Part shown: in pieces, positions 36,151 through 46,743 of the stretch
Layout: each line of letters starts with the position of its first letter
Position numbering within the stretch: position 1 is the stretch's first letter
Origin: Vreelandella boliviensis LC1
Lineage (GTDB): Bacteria; Pseudomonadota; Gammaproteobacteria; Pseudomonadales; Halomonadaceae
Length of the DNA: 64,000 bases
Direction: 5' to 3'
Assembly (NCBI RefSeq): GCF_000236035.1
Contig: NZ_JH393257.1
Coordinates: 257,087 to 321,086 of the forward strand
Translations under genes and position numbers: made by a program
The notes under the pieces: model-generated
Seen by the model: the letters and a program-made list of their open reading frames with translations, nothing else
Told to the model about the DNA's origin: nothing
The model's database searches: none

Positions 36151-37014
36151 ATGACTGCTCGCACACTCTTGCGTACACCACTTCGTACGCTTACTCGCTC
36201 TTCGTCTCTTGTCGCACTTGGCGCTGGCGTATTAGGGGCAATGCTCACTACGCCGCTAATGGCAGATGACACACAACCCTCACCTCTTGATCCGATTTGG
36301 TCATTCGCTAACGTCTCGGTTAACTACCTGGATTGGTCAAACGGCACCGAAGCGCGCACCGCGTCTAACGCGCCGAAAAGCGACTTTATGTTTCTCGAAA
36401 TCGAAGGTGGCGCTGGTTTTAGCTGGGGTGAGTTTTACGGCTTCTTTGATTTCGAGAACCCCACCAATGACCAGTTCGATGAGTCCAGCGGTGGCAAAGA
36501 CAACTTCCGCACTGCGGGTAAAATAACCTCGCACATTTATCTGGGCGACAGCCCGCTGTCGATTTATGCCCACCTTTACGACTTCCGCGATTACGGTTTT
36601 GAAAGCCGTGAACAGGATCAGATCCTAGGGTTAGGCTACCGCACTACCTTCGATAACGGCCTATGGTTTAAACCCTTTATTGGCGCGGCGCGGGTGCAAA
36701 GTAACAGCTATACCGGCATGAACGGCTTTATGGCCGGCTGGGTCGCGGGGTATGATTTCTCGGCGCTAAACCAGAACTTCAGCGTCACCAACTGGCACGA
36801 GCAAACGTTTGGCCGTGATGACGACTACCTGGAGCAAAATTACGTTGGCGATACAGCGGGCAGTGTGGGCACCAACGGTGCACTGAGCCTGTGGTGGCAT
36901 CCGAGTGATTTAATCACCACTGGTATTCAGTATCGCTACTCTGAAAATAAGTTGGGCACCCCCAATGATTATCAGAATGCGATGATTTACTCCGTCAAGC
37001 TCAACTTACTTTAA
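36151..37014 (+). CDS. tsx: Nucleoside-specific outer-membrane channel Tsx
   Basis: 287 residues (E. coli 294). A signal peptide ends at about PLMA/DD (residue 38). The mature 12-strand barrel has the Tsx phrases WSFANVSVNYLDWSNGT, FMFLEIEGGAGFSWGEFYGF, DFENPTNDQFD and YRYSENKLGTPNDYQNAMIY. Passive uptake of nucleosides and deoxynucleosides. GAGG lies 7-8 bases before the ATG. First gene of the deo-linked operon; 54 bp to nupC. Confidence 0.94.
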   Translation: MTARTLLRTPLRTLTRSSSLVALGAGVLGAMLTTPLMADDTQPSPLDPIWSFANVSVNYLDWSNGTEARTASNAPKSDFMFLEIEGGAGFSWGEFYGFFDFENPTNDQFDESSGGKDNFRTAGKITSHIYLGDSPLSIYAHLYDFRDYGFESREQDQILGLGYRTTFDNGLWFKPFIGAARVQSNSYTGMNGFMAGWVAGYDFSALNQNFSVTNWHEQTFGRDDDYLEQNYVGDTAGSVGTNGALSLWWHPSDLITTGIQYRYSENKLGTPNDYQNAMIYSVKLNLL

Positions 37015-37068
37015 ACGCGTTACTGTCTATAAAAACGTAACTTACTCGCGGACTCGAAGGATCCCCAT

Positions 37069-38352
37069 ATGACACTCCTTATGAGCTTGGTAGGTATGGT
37101 CACTCTGGTGGCCATTGCCCTGATCTTCTCCTACGACCGTAAGTCTATTCGGTTACGTACCGTGCTGGGTGCCTTTGCTATCCAAGCAGGTATTGGTGCT
37201 TTTGTACTTTATGTGCCCTTCGGTCAGGCGGTGCTGCAAACCATTTCCTCCGGTGTTAGCCAAATTTTGGTGTATGCCAACGACGGTATCGGCTTTCTAT
37301 TCGGCGGCTTAGCCGACGTTGAAAACGTTGGCTTCGTATTCGCCATCAAAGTTCTACCGGTGATTATCTTCTTCTCTTCGTTAATAGCCGTACTCTACTA
37401 CATCGGCATTATGCAGTGGGTGATTCGTATCCTGGGCGGCGCACTACAAAAAGCCCTGGGTACCTCACGGACAGAATCACTTTCCGCAACGGCGAATATT
37501 TTCGTCGGCCAAACTGAAGCGCCGCTGGTGGTGCGTCCGTTTATCGCCCGCATGACACCTTCGCAACTGTTCGCGGTCATGTGTGGTGGTCTGGCATCGG
37601 TAGCCGGTTCAGTATTGGCAGGTTATGCCGCGCTGGGTATTCCCATGGAGTACTTGGTAGCAGCTTCCTTCATGGCGGCGCCCGGCGGGCTGCTATTCGC
37701 GAAGCTGATCATGCCAGAAACCCAAGACGTTACCGATAGCGACAGCGTTTCCAAGGTGGAAGAAGAGATTGAAGCCCAGGAAGACAAGCCTGCCAACGTG
37801 CTGGATGCCGCTGCATCGGGCGCCACCTCGGGTCTAATGCTCGCGGCTAACGTCGGCGCCATGCTACTGGCATTTATCGCCCTGATTGCCCTGATCAACG
37901 GCATTCTGGGTGGCATTGGCGGCTGGGTGGGCTTTGACTCGCTGAGCCTGGAGTTGATCTTGGGCTGGCTTTTTGCCCCGTTGGCCTTCCTCTTGGGTGT
38001 ACCCTGGGAAGAGGCTACCCTGGCAGGCTCGTTCATTGGTCAAAAATTAGTGGTCAACGAATTTGTCGCCTACATCAACCTGGCGCCTTACATTGATGGG
38101 GAACAGGTGGTGGCTGCCACGGGTCAAATGATGACACCGCACACCATGGCGATCCTTTCTTTTGCGCTGTGTGGCTTTGCGAACCTCTCCTCCATTGCGA
38201 TTCTGCTTGGCGGCCTGGGCAGCATTGCACCTACCCGTCGTAAAGAGATCGCTCGTTTTGGTGTCAAAGCCGTATTGGCCGGTACACTATCCAACTTGAT
38301 GTCGGCCTCGATTGCTGGCTTCTTTATTGCGCTGAGTGGCGCGTCTGCATAG
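37069..38352 (+). CDS. nupC: Concentrative nucleoside transporter NupC
   Basis: 427 residues, CNT family, Na+- or H+-coupled nucleoside import. N-terminal helices are followed by the nucleoside-gate region ([19 protein letters not shown], the G-x-x-x-x-P motif in [10 protein letters not shown]) and the C-terminal [13 protein letters not shown] and [18 protein letters not shown] charged insertion around residue 220-245 ([19 protein letters not shown]) lies in a cytoplasmic loop. AAGGA lies before the ATG. Cotranscribed with tsx. Confidence 0.95.
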   Translation: MTLLMSLVGMVTLVAIALIFSYDRKSIRLRTVLGAFAIQAGIGAFVLYVPFGQAVLQTISSGVSQILVYANDGIGFLFGGLADVENVGFVFAIKVLPVIIFFSSLIAVLYYIGIMQWVIRILGGALQKALGTSRTESLSATANIFVGQTEAPLVVRPFIARMTPSQLFAVMCGGLASVAGSVLAGYAALGIPMEYLVAASFMAAPGGLLFAKLIMPETQDVTDSDSVSKVEEEIEAQEDKPANVLDAAASGATSGLMLAANVGAMLLAFIALIALINGILGGIGGWVGFDSLSLELILGWLFAPLAFLLGVPWEEATLAGSFIGQKLVVNEFVAYINLAPYIDGEQVVAATGQMMTPHTMAILSFALCGFANLSSIAILLGGLGSIAPTRRKEIARFGVKAVLAGTLSNLMSASIAGFFIALSGASA

Positions 38353-38416
38353 CGCTTGCCATTATTTGGGAGCCTTTGATTAACGTGATTAGCGCAATGA
38401 CAGCTACTTAACGCAT

Positions 38417-38450
38417 CGGGCGCTGCGGTTTTATCCGCAGTGCCCGTTTT
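38417..38450 (+). terminator. Intra-operon terminator between nupC and deoC
   Basis: CGGGCGCTGCGG and CCGCAGTGCCCG form a 12-bp stem (one mismatch) with loop TTTTAT and then TTTTATCTTTT. It probably reduces expression of deoC and later genes relative to tsx-nupC, or marks a second promoter before deoC. Confidence 0.8.
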
Positions 38451-38476
38451 ATCTTTTACTGATTTGTGAGAATTCC

Positions 38477-39271
38477 ATGACTGCGACTGCCTCCCCCCAT
38501 ATCGTCCAAGCCGCCCGCCAAGCGCTAACCCTCATGGATCTGACCAGCCTGAACGACAGCGACACTGACAGCACCATCGAGGCACTTTGCCAGCAGGTAA
38601 AAACGCCTTTCGGCAATCCAGCCGCCGTCTGCGTCTACCCGCAGTTTATTGTTACAGCACAACGCGCGCTAACCGCCCACAAACTCGATAGCCAAGTTAA
38701 AATTGCCACGGTCACCAACTTCCCCAACGGCGGTGACAATATTATGGGTGCCGCCCGGGAAACCCGCGACGCGGTTGCCTCCGGTGCCCACGAGGTCGAT
38801 GTGGTGTTCCCCTATCGCGCGCTGATGGCGGGCGATGAAGAGACTGGCCTTGAGCTAGTCGAAATGTGCAAAGCCGCCTGCGCTGGCCAGGCCTTGCTGA
38901 AAGTGATCATTGAATCTGGCGAGCTGAAAGAGCCTGCGCTGATCAAACGCGCCAGCGAACTCGCCATTGAAGGCGGTGCGGATTTTATTAAAACATCCAC
39001 CGGAAAAGTAGCCGTCAACGCCACCCTGGAAGCCGCCGAGATCATGCTCAAGGCGATTAAAGCCAGTGGCCAAGACGTGGGCTTCAAAGCGGCAGGTGGC
39101 GTTAAAACCGCCGAAGATGCGGCCGCGTATCTGGCCCTTGCCAACGACATTATGGGCCCAGGCTGGGCAACCCCCGCGCACTTCCGCTTTGGGGCCTCTA
39201 GCCTGCTGGGCAATCTGATGGATACGTTGACCGGCAGCACCAGCGCTGCCACTACAGACGGAGGTTACTAA
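38477..39271 (+). CDS. deoC: Deoxyribose-phosphate aldolase
   Basis: 264 residues (E. coli 259), class I aldolase TIM barrel. Cleaves deoxyribose 5-phosphate to acetaldehyde and glyceraldehyde 3-phosphate. The Schiff-base lysine lies in [20 protein letters not shown], the helper lysine in [19 protein letters not shown], and the acid Asp in LMDLTSLND. The stop codon shares bases with the deoA ATG (TAATG). Confidence 0.97.
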   Translation: MTATASPHIVQAARQALTLMDLTSLNDSDTDSTIEALCQQVKTPFGNPAAVCVYPQFIVTAQRALTAHKLDSQVKIATVTNFPNGGDNIMGAARETRDAVASGAHEVDVVFPYRALMAGDEETGLELVEMCKAACAGQALLKVIIESGELKEPALIKRASELAIEGGADFIKTSTGKVAVNATLEAAEIMLKAIKASGQDVGFKAAGGVKTAEDAAAYLALANDIMGPGWATPAHFRFGASSLLGNLMDTLTGSTSAATTDGGY

Positions 39272-40626
39272 TGACCGCCAACGTAACGAAACACAACCTG
39301 CTACCCCAGGAGCTGATTCGCCTTAAGCGTGATAACCAGCCGCTGCCCGCGGAAGAGATCAAAGCCTTTGTGCAGGGCATTGCCGATGACCATATCAGCG
39401 ACGCCCAGATTGGCGCCTTCACTATGGCAGTGTTTCTCAATGGCATGAGCCGTGAAGAAGTCGTCGCGCTAACTACCGCGACTCGCGATTCCGGTCACGT
39501 GATGCAGTGGAGCGACCTGAACCTGTCCGGCCCGATTGTCGACAAGCACTCCACCGGCGGCGTAGGCGATTTGGTCTCACTAGTACTCGGCCCCTGGGTG
39601 GCCGCCTGCGGCGCCTTTGTACCGATGATTTCCGGGCGCGGCCTGGGCCATACCGGCGGCACCCTGGATAAGCTCGAATCGATCCCCGGTTACGACCCGT
39701 ACCCTGCACCAGAACGCTTTCGCGAAGTAGTGAAATCCACCGGCGTAGCGATTATCGGCCAGACCGGTGATCTCGCCCCTGCCGATAAGCGCATCTACGG
39801 CGTACGTGATGTCACCGCTACCGTGGAATCGATTCCGCTAATTACCGCGTCTATCCTGGGTAAAAAGCTCGCCTCAGGGCTGGATGCACTGGTGATGGAC
39901 GTTAAAGTCGGCAGCGGCGCCTTTATGCCCACACCGGAAAAATCCCGCGAACTGGCCAAAAGCATCGCCAATGTCGCCACTCAAGCGGGTACGCCCACGA
40001 CTGCCCTGCTCACCGATATGAGCCAGCCGCTGGCGCCCTGCGCCGGTAACGCCGTGGAGATCGTCGAAACGCTAGCCCTGCTGCGCGGTGACCGCCCCAA
40101 CAGCCGCGTGATGCAAGTCACTCGCGAGCTGGCGGTAGAGATGTTGATCGCCGGTAAGCTCGCAGGCTCCCGTGAAGAAGCGCTTACCCAGCTTGAGAAG
40201 GCGCTGACCTCTGGCGCAGCGGCTGAAGTGTTTGCCCAGATGGTGCGCGAACTGGGTGGCCCCAGCGACTTTATGGAGCGCTCCGAGCACTACCTTGCCA
40301 AAGCCGACGTGATTAAGCCGGTGTATGCCGAGCAGGCTGGCACTGTTCAGCGTATTGATACCCGTGCCGTGGGCATGAGCGTGGTCGAACTGGGCGGTGG
40401 CCGTCTGCGTAACGATGCCAGCGTCGATCACAGCGTCGGCTTCACCGACATCGTCGAAATCGGCGAGAACGTCGATAGCCAGCGCCCCATCGCCATGGTG
40501 CACGCCCGCAGTGACGCCGCCGCCGAACGCGCCGCCGAGCAGCTCCGTGCAGCGTTCACCATTGGCGAAGCGGCGGCCAGCGCCGACACCCTGCTGCAAG
40601 ACACCTTCCGTGGAGAAGCCTTATGA
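39271..40626 (+). CDS. deoA: Thymidine phosphorylase
   Basis: 451 residues (E. coli 440). Splits thymidine or deoxyuridine with phosphate. The family signature is in [20 protein letters not shown], with phosphate-binding [10 protein letters not shown] and [11 protein letters not shown]. Nested overlaps with deoC (TAATG) and deoB (ATGA) show strict coupling. Confidence 0.97.
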   Translation: MTANVTKHNLLPQELIRLKRDNQPLPAEEIKAFVQGIADDHISDAQIGAFTMAVFLNGMSREEVVALTTATRDSGHVMQWSDLNLSGPIVDKHSTGGVGDLVSLVLGPWVAACGAFVPMISGRGLGHTGGTLDKLESIPGYDPYPAPERFREVVKSTGVAIIGQTGDLAPADKRIYGVRDVTATVESIPLITASILGKKLASGLDALVMDVKVGSGAFMPTPEKSRELAKSIANVATQAGTPTTALLTDMSQPLAPCAGNAVEIVETLALLRGDRPNSRVMQVTRELAVEMLIAGKLAGSREEALTQLEKALTSGAAAEVFAQMVRELGGPSDFMERSEHYLAKADVIKPVYAEQAGTVQRIDTRAVGMSVVELGGGRLRNDASVDHSVGFTDIVEIGENVDSQRPIAMVHARSDAAAERAAEQLRAAFTIGEAAASADTLLQDTFRGEAL

Positions 40627-41867
40627 GCCGCGCGATTGTCCTAGTACTTGATTCGTTTGGCATTGGCGCCGCCCCAGATGCCGCCACCTTCAGTGATGAA
40701 GGCGCCGACACGCTGGGCCATATCGCCGCCGCCTGTGCCCGTGGCGAAGCCGATAACGCCAGCCGTTCAGGCCCGCTCAAGCTGCCCAACATGGCCAAGA
40801 TGGGGCTATTCCATGCCCACCGCGACGCCACCGGCAGCGTTGCCGCAGGGGTCACGCTACCGGAAAGCTTGGAAGGCGCTTACGCCCACGCTAAAGAGAT
40901 CTCTAGCGGCAAAGACACCCCCTCCGGCCACTGGGAAATCGCCGGTGTGCCGGTGCGCTTTGACTGGGGTTACTTTCTGGATAAAACCGACAGTTTTCCC
41001 CTTGAACTGCTCGATGCCATTGTCCAAGAAGCCGATTTAACCGGTGTAATTGGCAACTGCCACGCTTCGGGCACCGAGATCATCGCCCGCCTGGGTGAAG
41101 AGCACATCGCCACTGACAAGCCGATTGTTTACACCTCGGCGGATTCAGTGTTTCAGATTGCTGCCCACGAAGAGTATTTCGGCCTTGAACGGCTCTATAA
41201 GTTGTGCGAAACCGTCCGCGAACTGCTTGAGCCCTACAATATTGGCCGTGTGATTGCGCGTCCGTTTATCGGCGAGGACAGCAACACCTTCGCCCGCACC
41301 GGCAATCGTCGCGACTACAGCGTTGAGCCCCCGGCGCCGACCGTGCTGCAAAAACTTGATGATGCCGGTGGCGAAGTCGTTTCGATTGGTAAAATCGCCG
41401 ATATCTACGCCCACTGCGGCATTACTCACAAAGTCAAAGCCAGCGGCCACGATGCATTGATGGACGCTACGCTCAAAGAGATTGAGCGTACCGCTAAGCG
41501 CGACGTTGGCGAGCGCGCCATGATCATGACCAACTTTGTCGATTTCGACTCGGTCTACGGCCACCGCCGCGACGTACCGGGCTATGCCGCCGCGCTGGAA
41601 GACTTTGACGCCAAGCTGCCAACGTTGTTGGCCGCACTCAGCGAAGACGACCTGCTGATTCTGACCGCCGATCATGGCTGCGACCCCAGCTGGCACGGTA
41701 CCGAACACACCCGCGAGTACATCCCGATTCTGGTACACGGCGCAGGCTTCGTCCCCGGCTCGCTGGGCGAGCGCGGCACCTTCGCCGATATCGGCCAAAC
41801 CCTGGCCGACTTTTTCCTGCTACCGGCCATGGCCGATGGCACAAGCTTTCTACCCGACGCTGCTTAA
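40623..41867 (+). CDS. deoB: Phosphopentomutase
   Basis: 414 residues (E. coli 407), alkaline phosphatase superfamily with two Mn2+. Converts (deoxy)ribose 1-phosphate to 5-phosphate. The N-terminal metal Asp is in [15 protein letters not shown], the phospho-Thr in [15 protein letters not shown], and the C-terminal metal ligands in [20 protein letters not shown]. The start overlaps deoA by 4 bp. Confidence 0.97.
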   Translation: MSRAIVLVLDSFGIGAAPDAATFSDEGADTLGHIAAACARGEADNASRSGPLKLPNMAKMGLFHAHRDATGSVAAGVTLPESLEGAYAHAKEISSGKDTPSGHWEIAGVPVRFDWGYFLDKTDSFPLELLDAIVQEADLTGVIGNCHASGTEIIARLGEEHIATDKPIVYTSADSVFQIAAHEEYFGLERLYKLCETVRELLEPYNIGRVIARPFIGEDSNTFARTGNRRDYSVEPPAPTVLQKLDDAGGEVVSIGKIADIYAHCGITHKVKASGHDALMDATLKEIERTAKRDVGERAMIMTNFVDFDSVYGHRRDVPGYAAALEDFDAKLPTLLAALSEDDLLILTADHGCDPSWHGTEHTREYIPILVHGAGFVPGSLGERGTFADIGQTLADFFLLPAMADGTSFLPDAA

Positions 41868-41896
41868 AGGCTAGCGCCGCTTAAAGGAGACCTTTC

Positions 41897-42622
41897 ATGG
41901 CTACCCCACATATTAACGCTGCCCCCGGCGACTTCGCCGATACCGTACTGATGCCCGGCGACCCGCTGCGCGCCAAATACATCGCCGACACTTACCTGGA
42001 GAACGTTCGCCAGGTCAACGACGTGCGCAATATGTTCGGCTACACCGGCAGCTATAAAGGCCGCGAGATTTCCGTGATGGGCCACGGCATGGGCATTCCG
42101 TCGGTCTCCATCTATGCCAAAGAGCTGATCACCGACTACGGCGTTAAATCGCTGATTCGCGTGGGTTCCTGCGGCGCGGTACGCGACGACGTTAACGTAC
42201 GTGATGTGGTCATCGGCATGGGCGCCAGCACCGACTCCAAAGTTAACCGTATGCGCTTTAACGACCACGACTTTGCCGCCATTGCGGATTTTGAATTGAC
42301 CCAGCACGCCGTGGCCGCTGCCAAGGCCAAAAATGTGCCGGTAAAGGTCGGCAATATCTTCTCAGCGGATCTGTTCTACAACCCGCAAACCGAGATGGCC
42401 GAAATGCTCAAGCGCTACGGCATTGTCGGCGTCGAAATGGAAGCCGCGGGCCTTTACGGCGTCGCCGCCGAGTTTGGCGCCCGCGCCATGACTATCTGCA
42501 CCGTGTCGGATCACATTCTAAAAGGCGACTCGCTCTCCAGCGCCGATCGCCAAACCACCTTTGACGACATGATGCTCATCGCGCTGGACACTGTATTGCG
42601 TGACGACGCAGCCCGCGCTTAA
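41897..42622 (+). CDS. deoD: Purine nucleoside phosphorylase (DeoD type)
   Basis: 241 residues (E. coli 239). Hexameric enzyme splitting purine (deoxy)nucleosides. [20 protein letters not shown] is the family N-terminus. Active-site Glu is in [20 protein letters not shown] and Asp in [17 protein letters not shown] lies before the ATG. Confidence 0.97.
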   Translation: MATPHINAAPGDFADTVLMPGDPLRAKYIADTYLENVRQVNDVRNMFGYTGSYKGREISVMGHGMGIPSVSIYAKELITDYGVKSLIRVGSCGAVRDDVNVRDVVIGMGASTDSKVNRMRFNDHDFAAIADFELTQHAVAAAKAKNVPVKVGNIFSADLFYNPQTEMAEMLKRYGIVGVEMEAAGLYGVAAEFGARAMTICTVSDHILKGDSLSSADRQTTFDDMMLIALDTVLRDDAARA

Positions 42623-42642
42623 GAGGCTTAAGAGGAAGTGTG

Positions 42643-43062
42643 ATGAGTCAACAAACGGATGAAGTATCAGCAGAGATCGTTGAAACGTTATTCAGCGCGC
42701 GGGCTAACGCCTATGTGCCCTACTCGGCACACCCAGTAGCGTCGGTAATGGTGACGCCGGATGGCCAGCAGTTTGCGGGCACTAACGTCGAAGTGGCGCA
42801 CTACAAAGGCCTGTGCGCCGAAGCCTCGGCCATCTCCGCGATGATCACCGCTGGGCAGCGCCAGCTGGCCACCGTCTACGTCATGGGCCCAGGCGATCAC
42901 CTGTGCACACCCTGCGGCGACTGCCGCCAGCGCATCCGCGAGTTCGCAACCCCAGAGACGCAGATCAAAGTCCTTTCCGGCAGTGGCGAATTGATGAAAA
43001 CCTACACCATGGAAACGCTGCTGCCCGACGCCTTTGGGCCTGAGCAGTTGCCGCCACGCTAA
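42643..43062 (+). CDS. cdd: Cytidine deaminase (small tetrameric type)
   Basis: 139 residues, Zn-dependent. Converts (deoxy)cytidine to (deoxy)uridine. Zinc ligand and proton shuttle are in GLCAEASAISAM, and the two other cysteines in CTPCGDCRQRIREF. N-x-E in GTNVEVAHYKG binds the ribose. The short homotetramer length is like Bacillus Cdd, not the 294-residue E. coli dimer. I chose ATG 42643 (AGAGGAAG about 6 bases upstream); a GTG one codon earlier is possible. Last gene of the deo locus. Confidence 0.94.
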   Translation: MSQQTDEVSAEIVETLFSARANAYVPYSAHPVASVMVTPDGQQFAGTNVEVAHYKGLCAEASAISAMITAGQRQLATVYVMGPGDHLCTPCGDCRQRIREFATPETQIKVLSGSGELMKTYTMETLLPDAFGPEQLPPR

Positions 43063-43079
43063 GTCAGCCCGCCCGGCTT

Positions 43080-43112
43080 TCAAAACCAGCTCCATCGCGG
43101 GCTGGTTTTGTG
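43080..43112 (+). terminator. Terminator after cdd
   Basis: CAAAACCAGC and GCTGGTTTTG form the stem around TCCATCGCGG, followed by TGTATTTATT. Confidence 0.75.
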
Positions 43113-43199
43113 TATTTATTCGAGAATGGCTAAGGTTTGAATCAACCCGTAGTGGGGGTTATTCGACCAGGGATGGCGAATTTAGCGCCCATGGATGGG

Positions 43200-43250
43200 T
43201 TTACAGCGCCCCGCATAGGGTTGTTAAAACCGTTGGGGATGCGCTGTAAA
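43200..43250. repeat. Inverted repeat between cdd and the CBS gene
   Basis: TTTACAGCGC and GCGCTGTAAA are perfect arms around a centre with its own GGTT/AACC hairpin. Just upstream is CCCATGGATGGG within GCGCCCATGGATGGGTTTAC, a phrase I associate with dispersed intergenic repeats of marine Gammaproteobacteria. It may act as a transcription end for the convergent CBS gene. Confidence 0.5.
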
Positions 43251-43253
43251 AGG

Positions 43254-43943
43254 CTACATATACCCCACGCCCCGCGGCATCATACCCAGGTGGTTTTCGA
43301 CTTGGGTAACCCCTGGCACGTTTTCCGCAGCGACGGTCACCGCTTGTTTCTGCTCAAGCGATTCGACCAGCCCCCAGACCTCCACAGCACCGCCATCCAC
43401 AATCACGCTAATGCCTTCTACCTGTACGCCGGTATTATTTTCAACCTCGTTGAGAATAGCCTCGCGAATTTGTCGATCATCCGTGGGTGACTGGGTCGGC
43501 GCTACCGCGGCATTGGCAATGCCTTGCAGCAGGTTAGCGCGGCTGACAATGCCCACTAACTTGCCATCACGCAGCACAGGTACCCGCTTGATATGGTGCT
43601 TTTCCAACATTCGCGCAATGGTATGTAGCGGCGTGTTCTCTTCGACAGTCATGGGATTCGGGGTCATGACCTCGTGGGCTTTACGACCATGCGACTTAAC
43701 ATAGTCGCCAGCATCCTTGCCGCCGGTAAACAGCGATAACCACCAGGAGCTGCCATGATCACTGTCATTTTTTACCCGGCGCATTAAATCGCCTTCACTG
43801 ACAATTCCAATCACGCGGTGGTCGTCATCGACCACAGGAACGGCACTGATACGGTGATTGAGCAGCAGTTGCGCAATTTCTCGCACTTCCGCACCGGGCC
43901 CCACACTCACCACTTTGGGGGTCATGATATCGATAGCTTGCAT
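43254..43943 (-). CDS. CBS-pair protein with BON domain
   Basis: 229 residues: two CBS motifs (MTPKVVSVGPGAEVREIAQL and MTPNPMTVEENTPLHTIARM, each closing with VIGIVSEGDL / LVGIVSRANL) and a C-terminal BON-like domain (IREAILNEVENNTGVQVEGI). CBS pairs bind adenine nucleotides. This CBS-BON combination is common in soil and marine bacteria, where its role in stress or membrane-linked regulation is unproven. Single gene; AGGAGG lies before the ATG. Confidence 0.88.
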   Translation of the reverse strand: MQAIDIMTPKVVSVGPGAEVREIAQLLLNHRISAVPVVDDDHRVIGIVSEGDLMRRVKNDSDHGSSWWLSLFTGGKDAGDYVKSHGRKAHEVMTPNPMTVEENTPLHTIARMLEKHHIKRVPVLRDGKLVGIVSRANLLQGIANAAVAPTQSPTDDRQIREAILNEVENNTGVQVEGISVIVDGGAVEVWGLVESLEQKQAVTVAAENVPGVTQVENHLGMMPRGVGYM

Positions 43944-44103
43944 GGTTCTCCTCCTTGCGCCAATCCTTAAGACACACCTAAAGACTGAACTACAAATGCA
44001 GGTTGCCCTGCCTGTTCTTTGAGCCTAGTTCGCTGCCGGCAGTTTGCCTATGCCGGTTGGTTATCTCAAAGAGCGCATTGAGGCTGCGTTGACCTAGCGC
44101 AGT

Positions 44104-45549
44104 TTATTTGCCCTTTTCTGATGGCTGCTTATCCACCAGACTGCTCTCTTCCACTTTCTCAACATCGACAATGCCAGAGCGGCTAACGACGACCTTCCAG
44201 CGGGCCAGGTAGGGCCTATCTTCACTGCCCGTCTCACGAATTACCAAGTTAAGCAGGTGGCGGCGTTCGACACCTTCACGCACCGCTTGACCATCTTTTA
44301 GCCGGTAGATGTGATGCTTGCCCTTACTCATCAGCCGGGTGAGCATGGAGATATCCAGATTGAGCGTTTCGCGGGTGTGTTCATAACCGCTGAGAAAACG
44401 CGTAGGCGACATACGCGAGCTTGAACGGTAATGCAGCACCACTTCTTCGCGCTGCGCCACCTTGCGACGGCGAATCTGCTGAATATCCTCGCCCAACGAA
44501 GCAAACCGTTTGTAGTCAAACCACTCCAGTTGACGCCCCACCAAGGCATTATGCGTGGGGTCACGATACTGTCGGCGCCATTTAGGACGTCCTTTACGCA
44601 GCCAGCGCCAGAGGGTATTGCGCAAATCATCCTTAAACACTTCGCGCATGGCGTAGAGCAGCGCCATCGCCAATACAAACAGGGCAGTAATTCCCCCCAG
44701 CACGCTGCGCAATTGCAGTACACCCAGGGTGACAAATGTCATCACCACAGCTGTCGCCAGTGCCTTGACAGCTTTCTGCTCGCCGCCACCCAGCTCCAAC
44801 GCCTCTTGCTTCAAGGTGATCGGATGCTCAATCAAGCGCCGCAGCAGGCGCATTTTATTCGACATGCGAGTAGGGTCAGCCATCACACGCTCAGCGTTAT
44901 ACTGCTTTTCGCGGCGATACTCATCCTCACGATGGTAGACACTGATAAAACGACGACGAATATCGGTAAACTCACCGCCACGGGGCATATGCGCCACCAG
45001 CGCCAGCAACTGTTGTTCGGTAAACCAGGAGAGGTAATTATCAATATTGGCAAAGTACTTATTGAAGCTTTCATCATCAGGCTGATGACGTCGCAGCCGC
45101 TTGAGAATGCCGTCACTTAGGTCGATCATTTCATGCAGTTGGTCGAGCAGAGCGACGCTACTTTGTTGTACCTCGCGGTTCTCTTCCCGCTCCTCGTGGC
45201 GGGCATGACGAAGCTTATTGGCACTCACTAGCATCGATCGAGTAGTACGTTCCATCGCTTCCACGTATTGGTAGGCATAAAGGCTTAGACTCAACCGGTA
45301 CGAGTCGCTACCAAGACGATTACGACTGGCCAGTCGACTGTGCACCAGTGGCAGGAGATACTCATCACTGTAGTAGGTGCGAGAGACATTGATGGCAGCA
45401 TGATAAAACGCTTCTTCTGAGATAAGCTGGGTGCTTAATCCCAAGTCGCCAGGCACAAAAAGATAGACGTCGAGGTTATGCGATGTCTCTTCCTTGAGCC
45501 GCCGGGTAAGACGCAGCTGAAAGCTGTTTTTACGCTCAACGTTGATCAA
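44104..45549 (-). CDS. Unknown protein with a central membrane hairpin
   Basis: 481 residues. Two adjacent membrane helices lie at about 262-280 and 284-302, between a 260-residue N-terminal and a 175-residue C-terminal cytoplasmic domain. The N-terminal part is helical and basic (QLRLTRRLKEETSHNLDVYL), and the C-terminal part has HYRSSSRMSPTRFLSGYEHT and an alternation typical of beta structure. No known domain is recognised. It appears to start with TTG (45549), preceded by AGGAG; an in-frame stop lies upstream, so no ATG is available. Divergent from the J-domain gene at 45664. Confidence 0.75.
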   Translation of the reverse strand: MINVERKNSFQLRLTRRLKEETSHNLDVYLFVPGDLGLSTQLISEEAFYHAAINVSRTYYSDEYLLPLVHSRLASRNRLGSDSYRLSLSLYAYQYVEAMERTTRSMLVSANKLRHARHEEREENREVQQSSVALLDQLHEMIDLSDGILKRLRRHQPDDESFNKYFANIDNYLSWFTEQQLLALVAHMPRGGEFTDIRRRFISVYHREDEYRREKQYNAERVMADPTRMSNKMRLLRRLIEHPITLKQEALELGGGEQKAVKALATAVVMTFVTLGVLQLRSVLGGITALFVLAMALLYAMREVFKDDLRNTLWRWLRKGRPKWRRQYRDPTHNALVGRQLEWFDYKRFASLGEDIQQIRRRKVAQREEVVLHYRSSSRMSPTRFLSGYEHTRETLNLDISMLTRLMSKGKHHIYRLKDGQAVREGVERRHLLNLVIRETGSEDRPYLARWKVVVSRSGIVDVEKVEESSLVDKQPSEKGK

Positions 45550-45663
45550 CTCATCAATCTCCTACTCCTTTGCCTAACTTGATGATATACCATGGCTAAA
45601 ATGATCATGGTGCCGTATAAAGCCACCGCCCTCTGTTCACCTATTCATCTGTGGAGCTAGGAA

Positions 45664-46650
45664 ATGTCCATTGCCCGTTTTTCACCCTTTGAGCTGCTGC
45701 TACTAAAGAGCCGCAGCCAAGTGGATACGGCAACCCTGCTGCTGTTGGCCTGGGTGCTGGTGCACCGCCAACACGTCTCGGAAGGTCAGCGGCGCCGCCG
45801 CTTGGCCCAGGTGACCGCGCAGTTTCGCCACGGGCATGAACTGAGTCCGGTTATGAGTATTGCTCATAGCCAAGACCTACAAGCGATTCAACTAGCCGCC
45901 GAGGTCGTTCGCAAAGAGTGCGGCACTGAGCGCAGCCTGAGCGTTATTCATCAGGCGATTACCGTTGCCACCGATGACGGCGAACTGTCGCTGGCCAACC
46001 ACTATATTTTACGCTTTTTAGCCGATTTACTAAGCGTTACCCCGGTGACCTTAAACACTTTGTTCAAGGAAATCACCGGCACCTCGCTTGCCACCCCCGA
46101 AGACCCTAGCCGTGATGCCTACTGGCAAACTCACGATCCAGACTACCATGCTCGAAAAGCACGCGAGGCTGAGGCCGCCGAGCAGCAGCACCAACAGGCC
46201 AACGCTCGGGCCGAACAGCAGCAGCGAAAAAAACAGCAGCGCCACCAACAGAAGCAGCAAAAACAGCAGGAGAAGCAGCAGCGTCAGGAGCAGGCTCGTC
46301 AAGCCCGGGAACAGGAGCAGCAGCGCCAGCGTGAACAGACGCGCCGACAGGAGCAGGAGCGGCAAAGGCAGCAACAGCAGCGCGAACAGCACCGCTCTCG
46401 TCAGCAAGAGCATCGCAATCGCCAGCAGCGTCCCTCATCGCCGCCACCCGACCGCACCACGCGAGCGCTTTCAGTGCTGGGACTTACCCCAGGCGCCACC
46501 CGTATAGAAGTTCGCCACGCCTATCGGCGGATGGCGCAGCTCCACCACCCAGATCGCTTCTATTCGGAAAGCGAACACCAGGTAGCCTTGGCTTCAGCGC
46601 GTTTTCAGCGAATTAAAAACGCCTATGATTATTTGATGCAAACTTACTAA
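45664..46650 (+). CDS. TerB-like/J-domain co-chaperone-like protein
   Basis: 328 residues in three parts. Residues 1-135 are helical with a TerB-like pattern (QAITVATDDGELSLANHYIL). Residues 160-262 are extremely Q/R/E-rich (QQQRKKQQRHQQKQQKQQEK), probably a single long helix or disordered spacer. Residues 265-328 form a C-terminal J domain (TRALSVLGLTPGATRIEVRH and AQLHHPDRF with the HPD motif). The TerB+J order recalls DjlA, but there is no N-terminal membrane anchor. The J domain predicts stimulation of DnaK. 93 bp separate it from a second J-like gene. Confidence 0.82.
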   Translation: MSIARFSPFELLLLKSRSQVDTATLLLLAWVLVHRQHVSEGQRRRRLAQVTAQFRHGHELSPVMSIAHSQDLQAIQLAAEVVRKECGTERSLSVIHQAITVATDDGELSLANHYILRFLADLLSVTPVTLNTLFKEITGTSLATPEDPSRDAYWQTHDPDYHARKAREAEAAEQQHQQANARAEQQQRKKQQRHQQKQQKQQEKQQRQEQARQAREQEQQRQREQTRRQEQERQRQQQQREQHRSRQQEHRNRQQRPSSPPPDRTTRALSVLGLTPGATRIEVRHAYRRMAQLHHPDRFYSESEHQVALASARFQRIKNAYDYLMQTY

Positions 46651-46743
46651 GACCATGTAAAGTTAGAGGTTTCGCACTATGCGCTGGCCCACGAGAATCA
46701 AGCCCTATGAGAAACAAGGCCCAAGAGAAACAATAGCCCCCCT

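Noticed and set aside
41145-41798. A 217-codon frame antisense to deoB
   Set aside because: Lies within a fully conserved phosphopentomutase and has no start signal or family motif.
44431-45120. A 229-codon frame antisense to the 481-residue membrane protein
   Set aside because: The minus-strand protein has coherent helices and an RBS; the plus-strand frame is Gln/His-rich without domain logic.
46051-46413. A Leu-rich 120-codon frame antisense to the Q/R tract
   Set aside because: It is the complement of CAG/CGC codons (giving CTG-type leucine) and not a genuine membrane protein.
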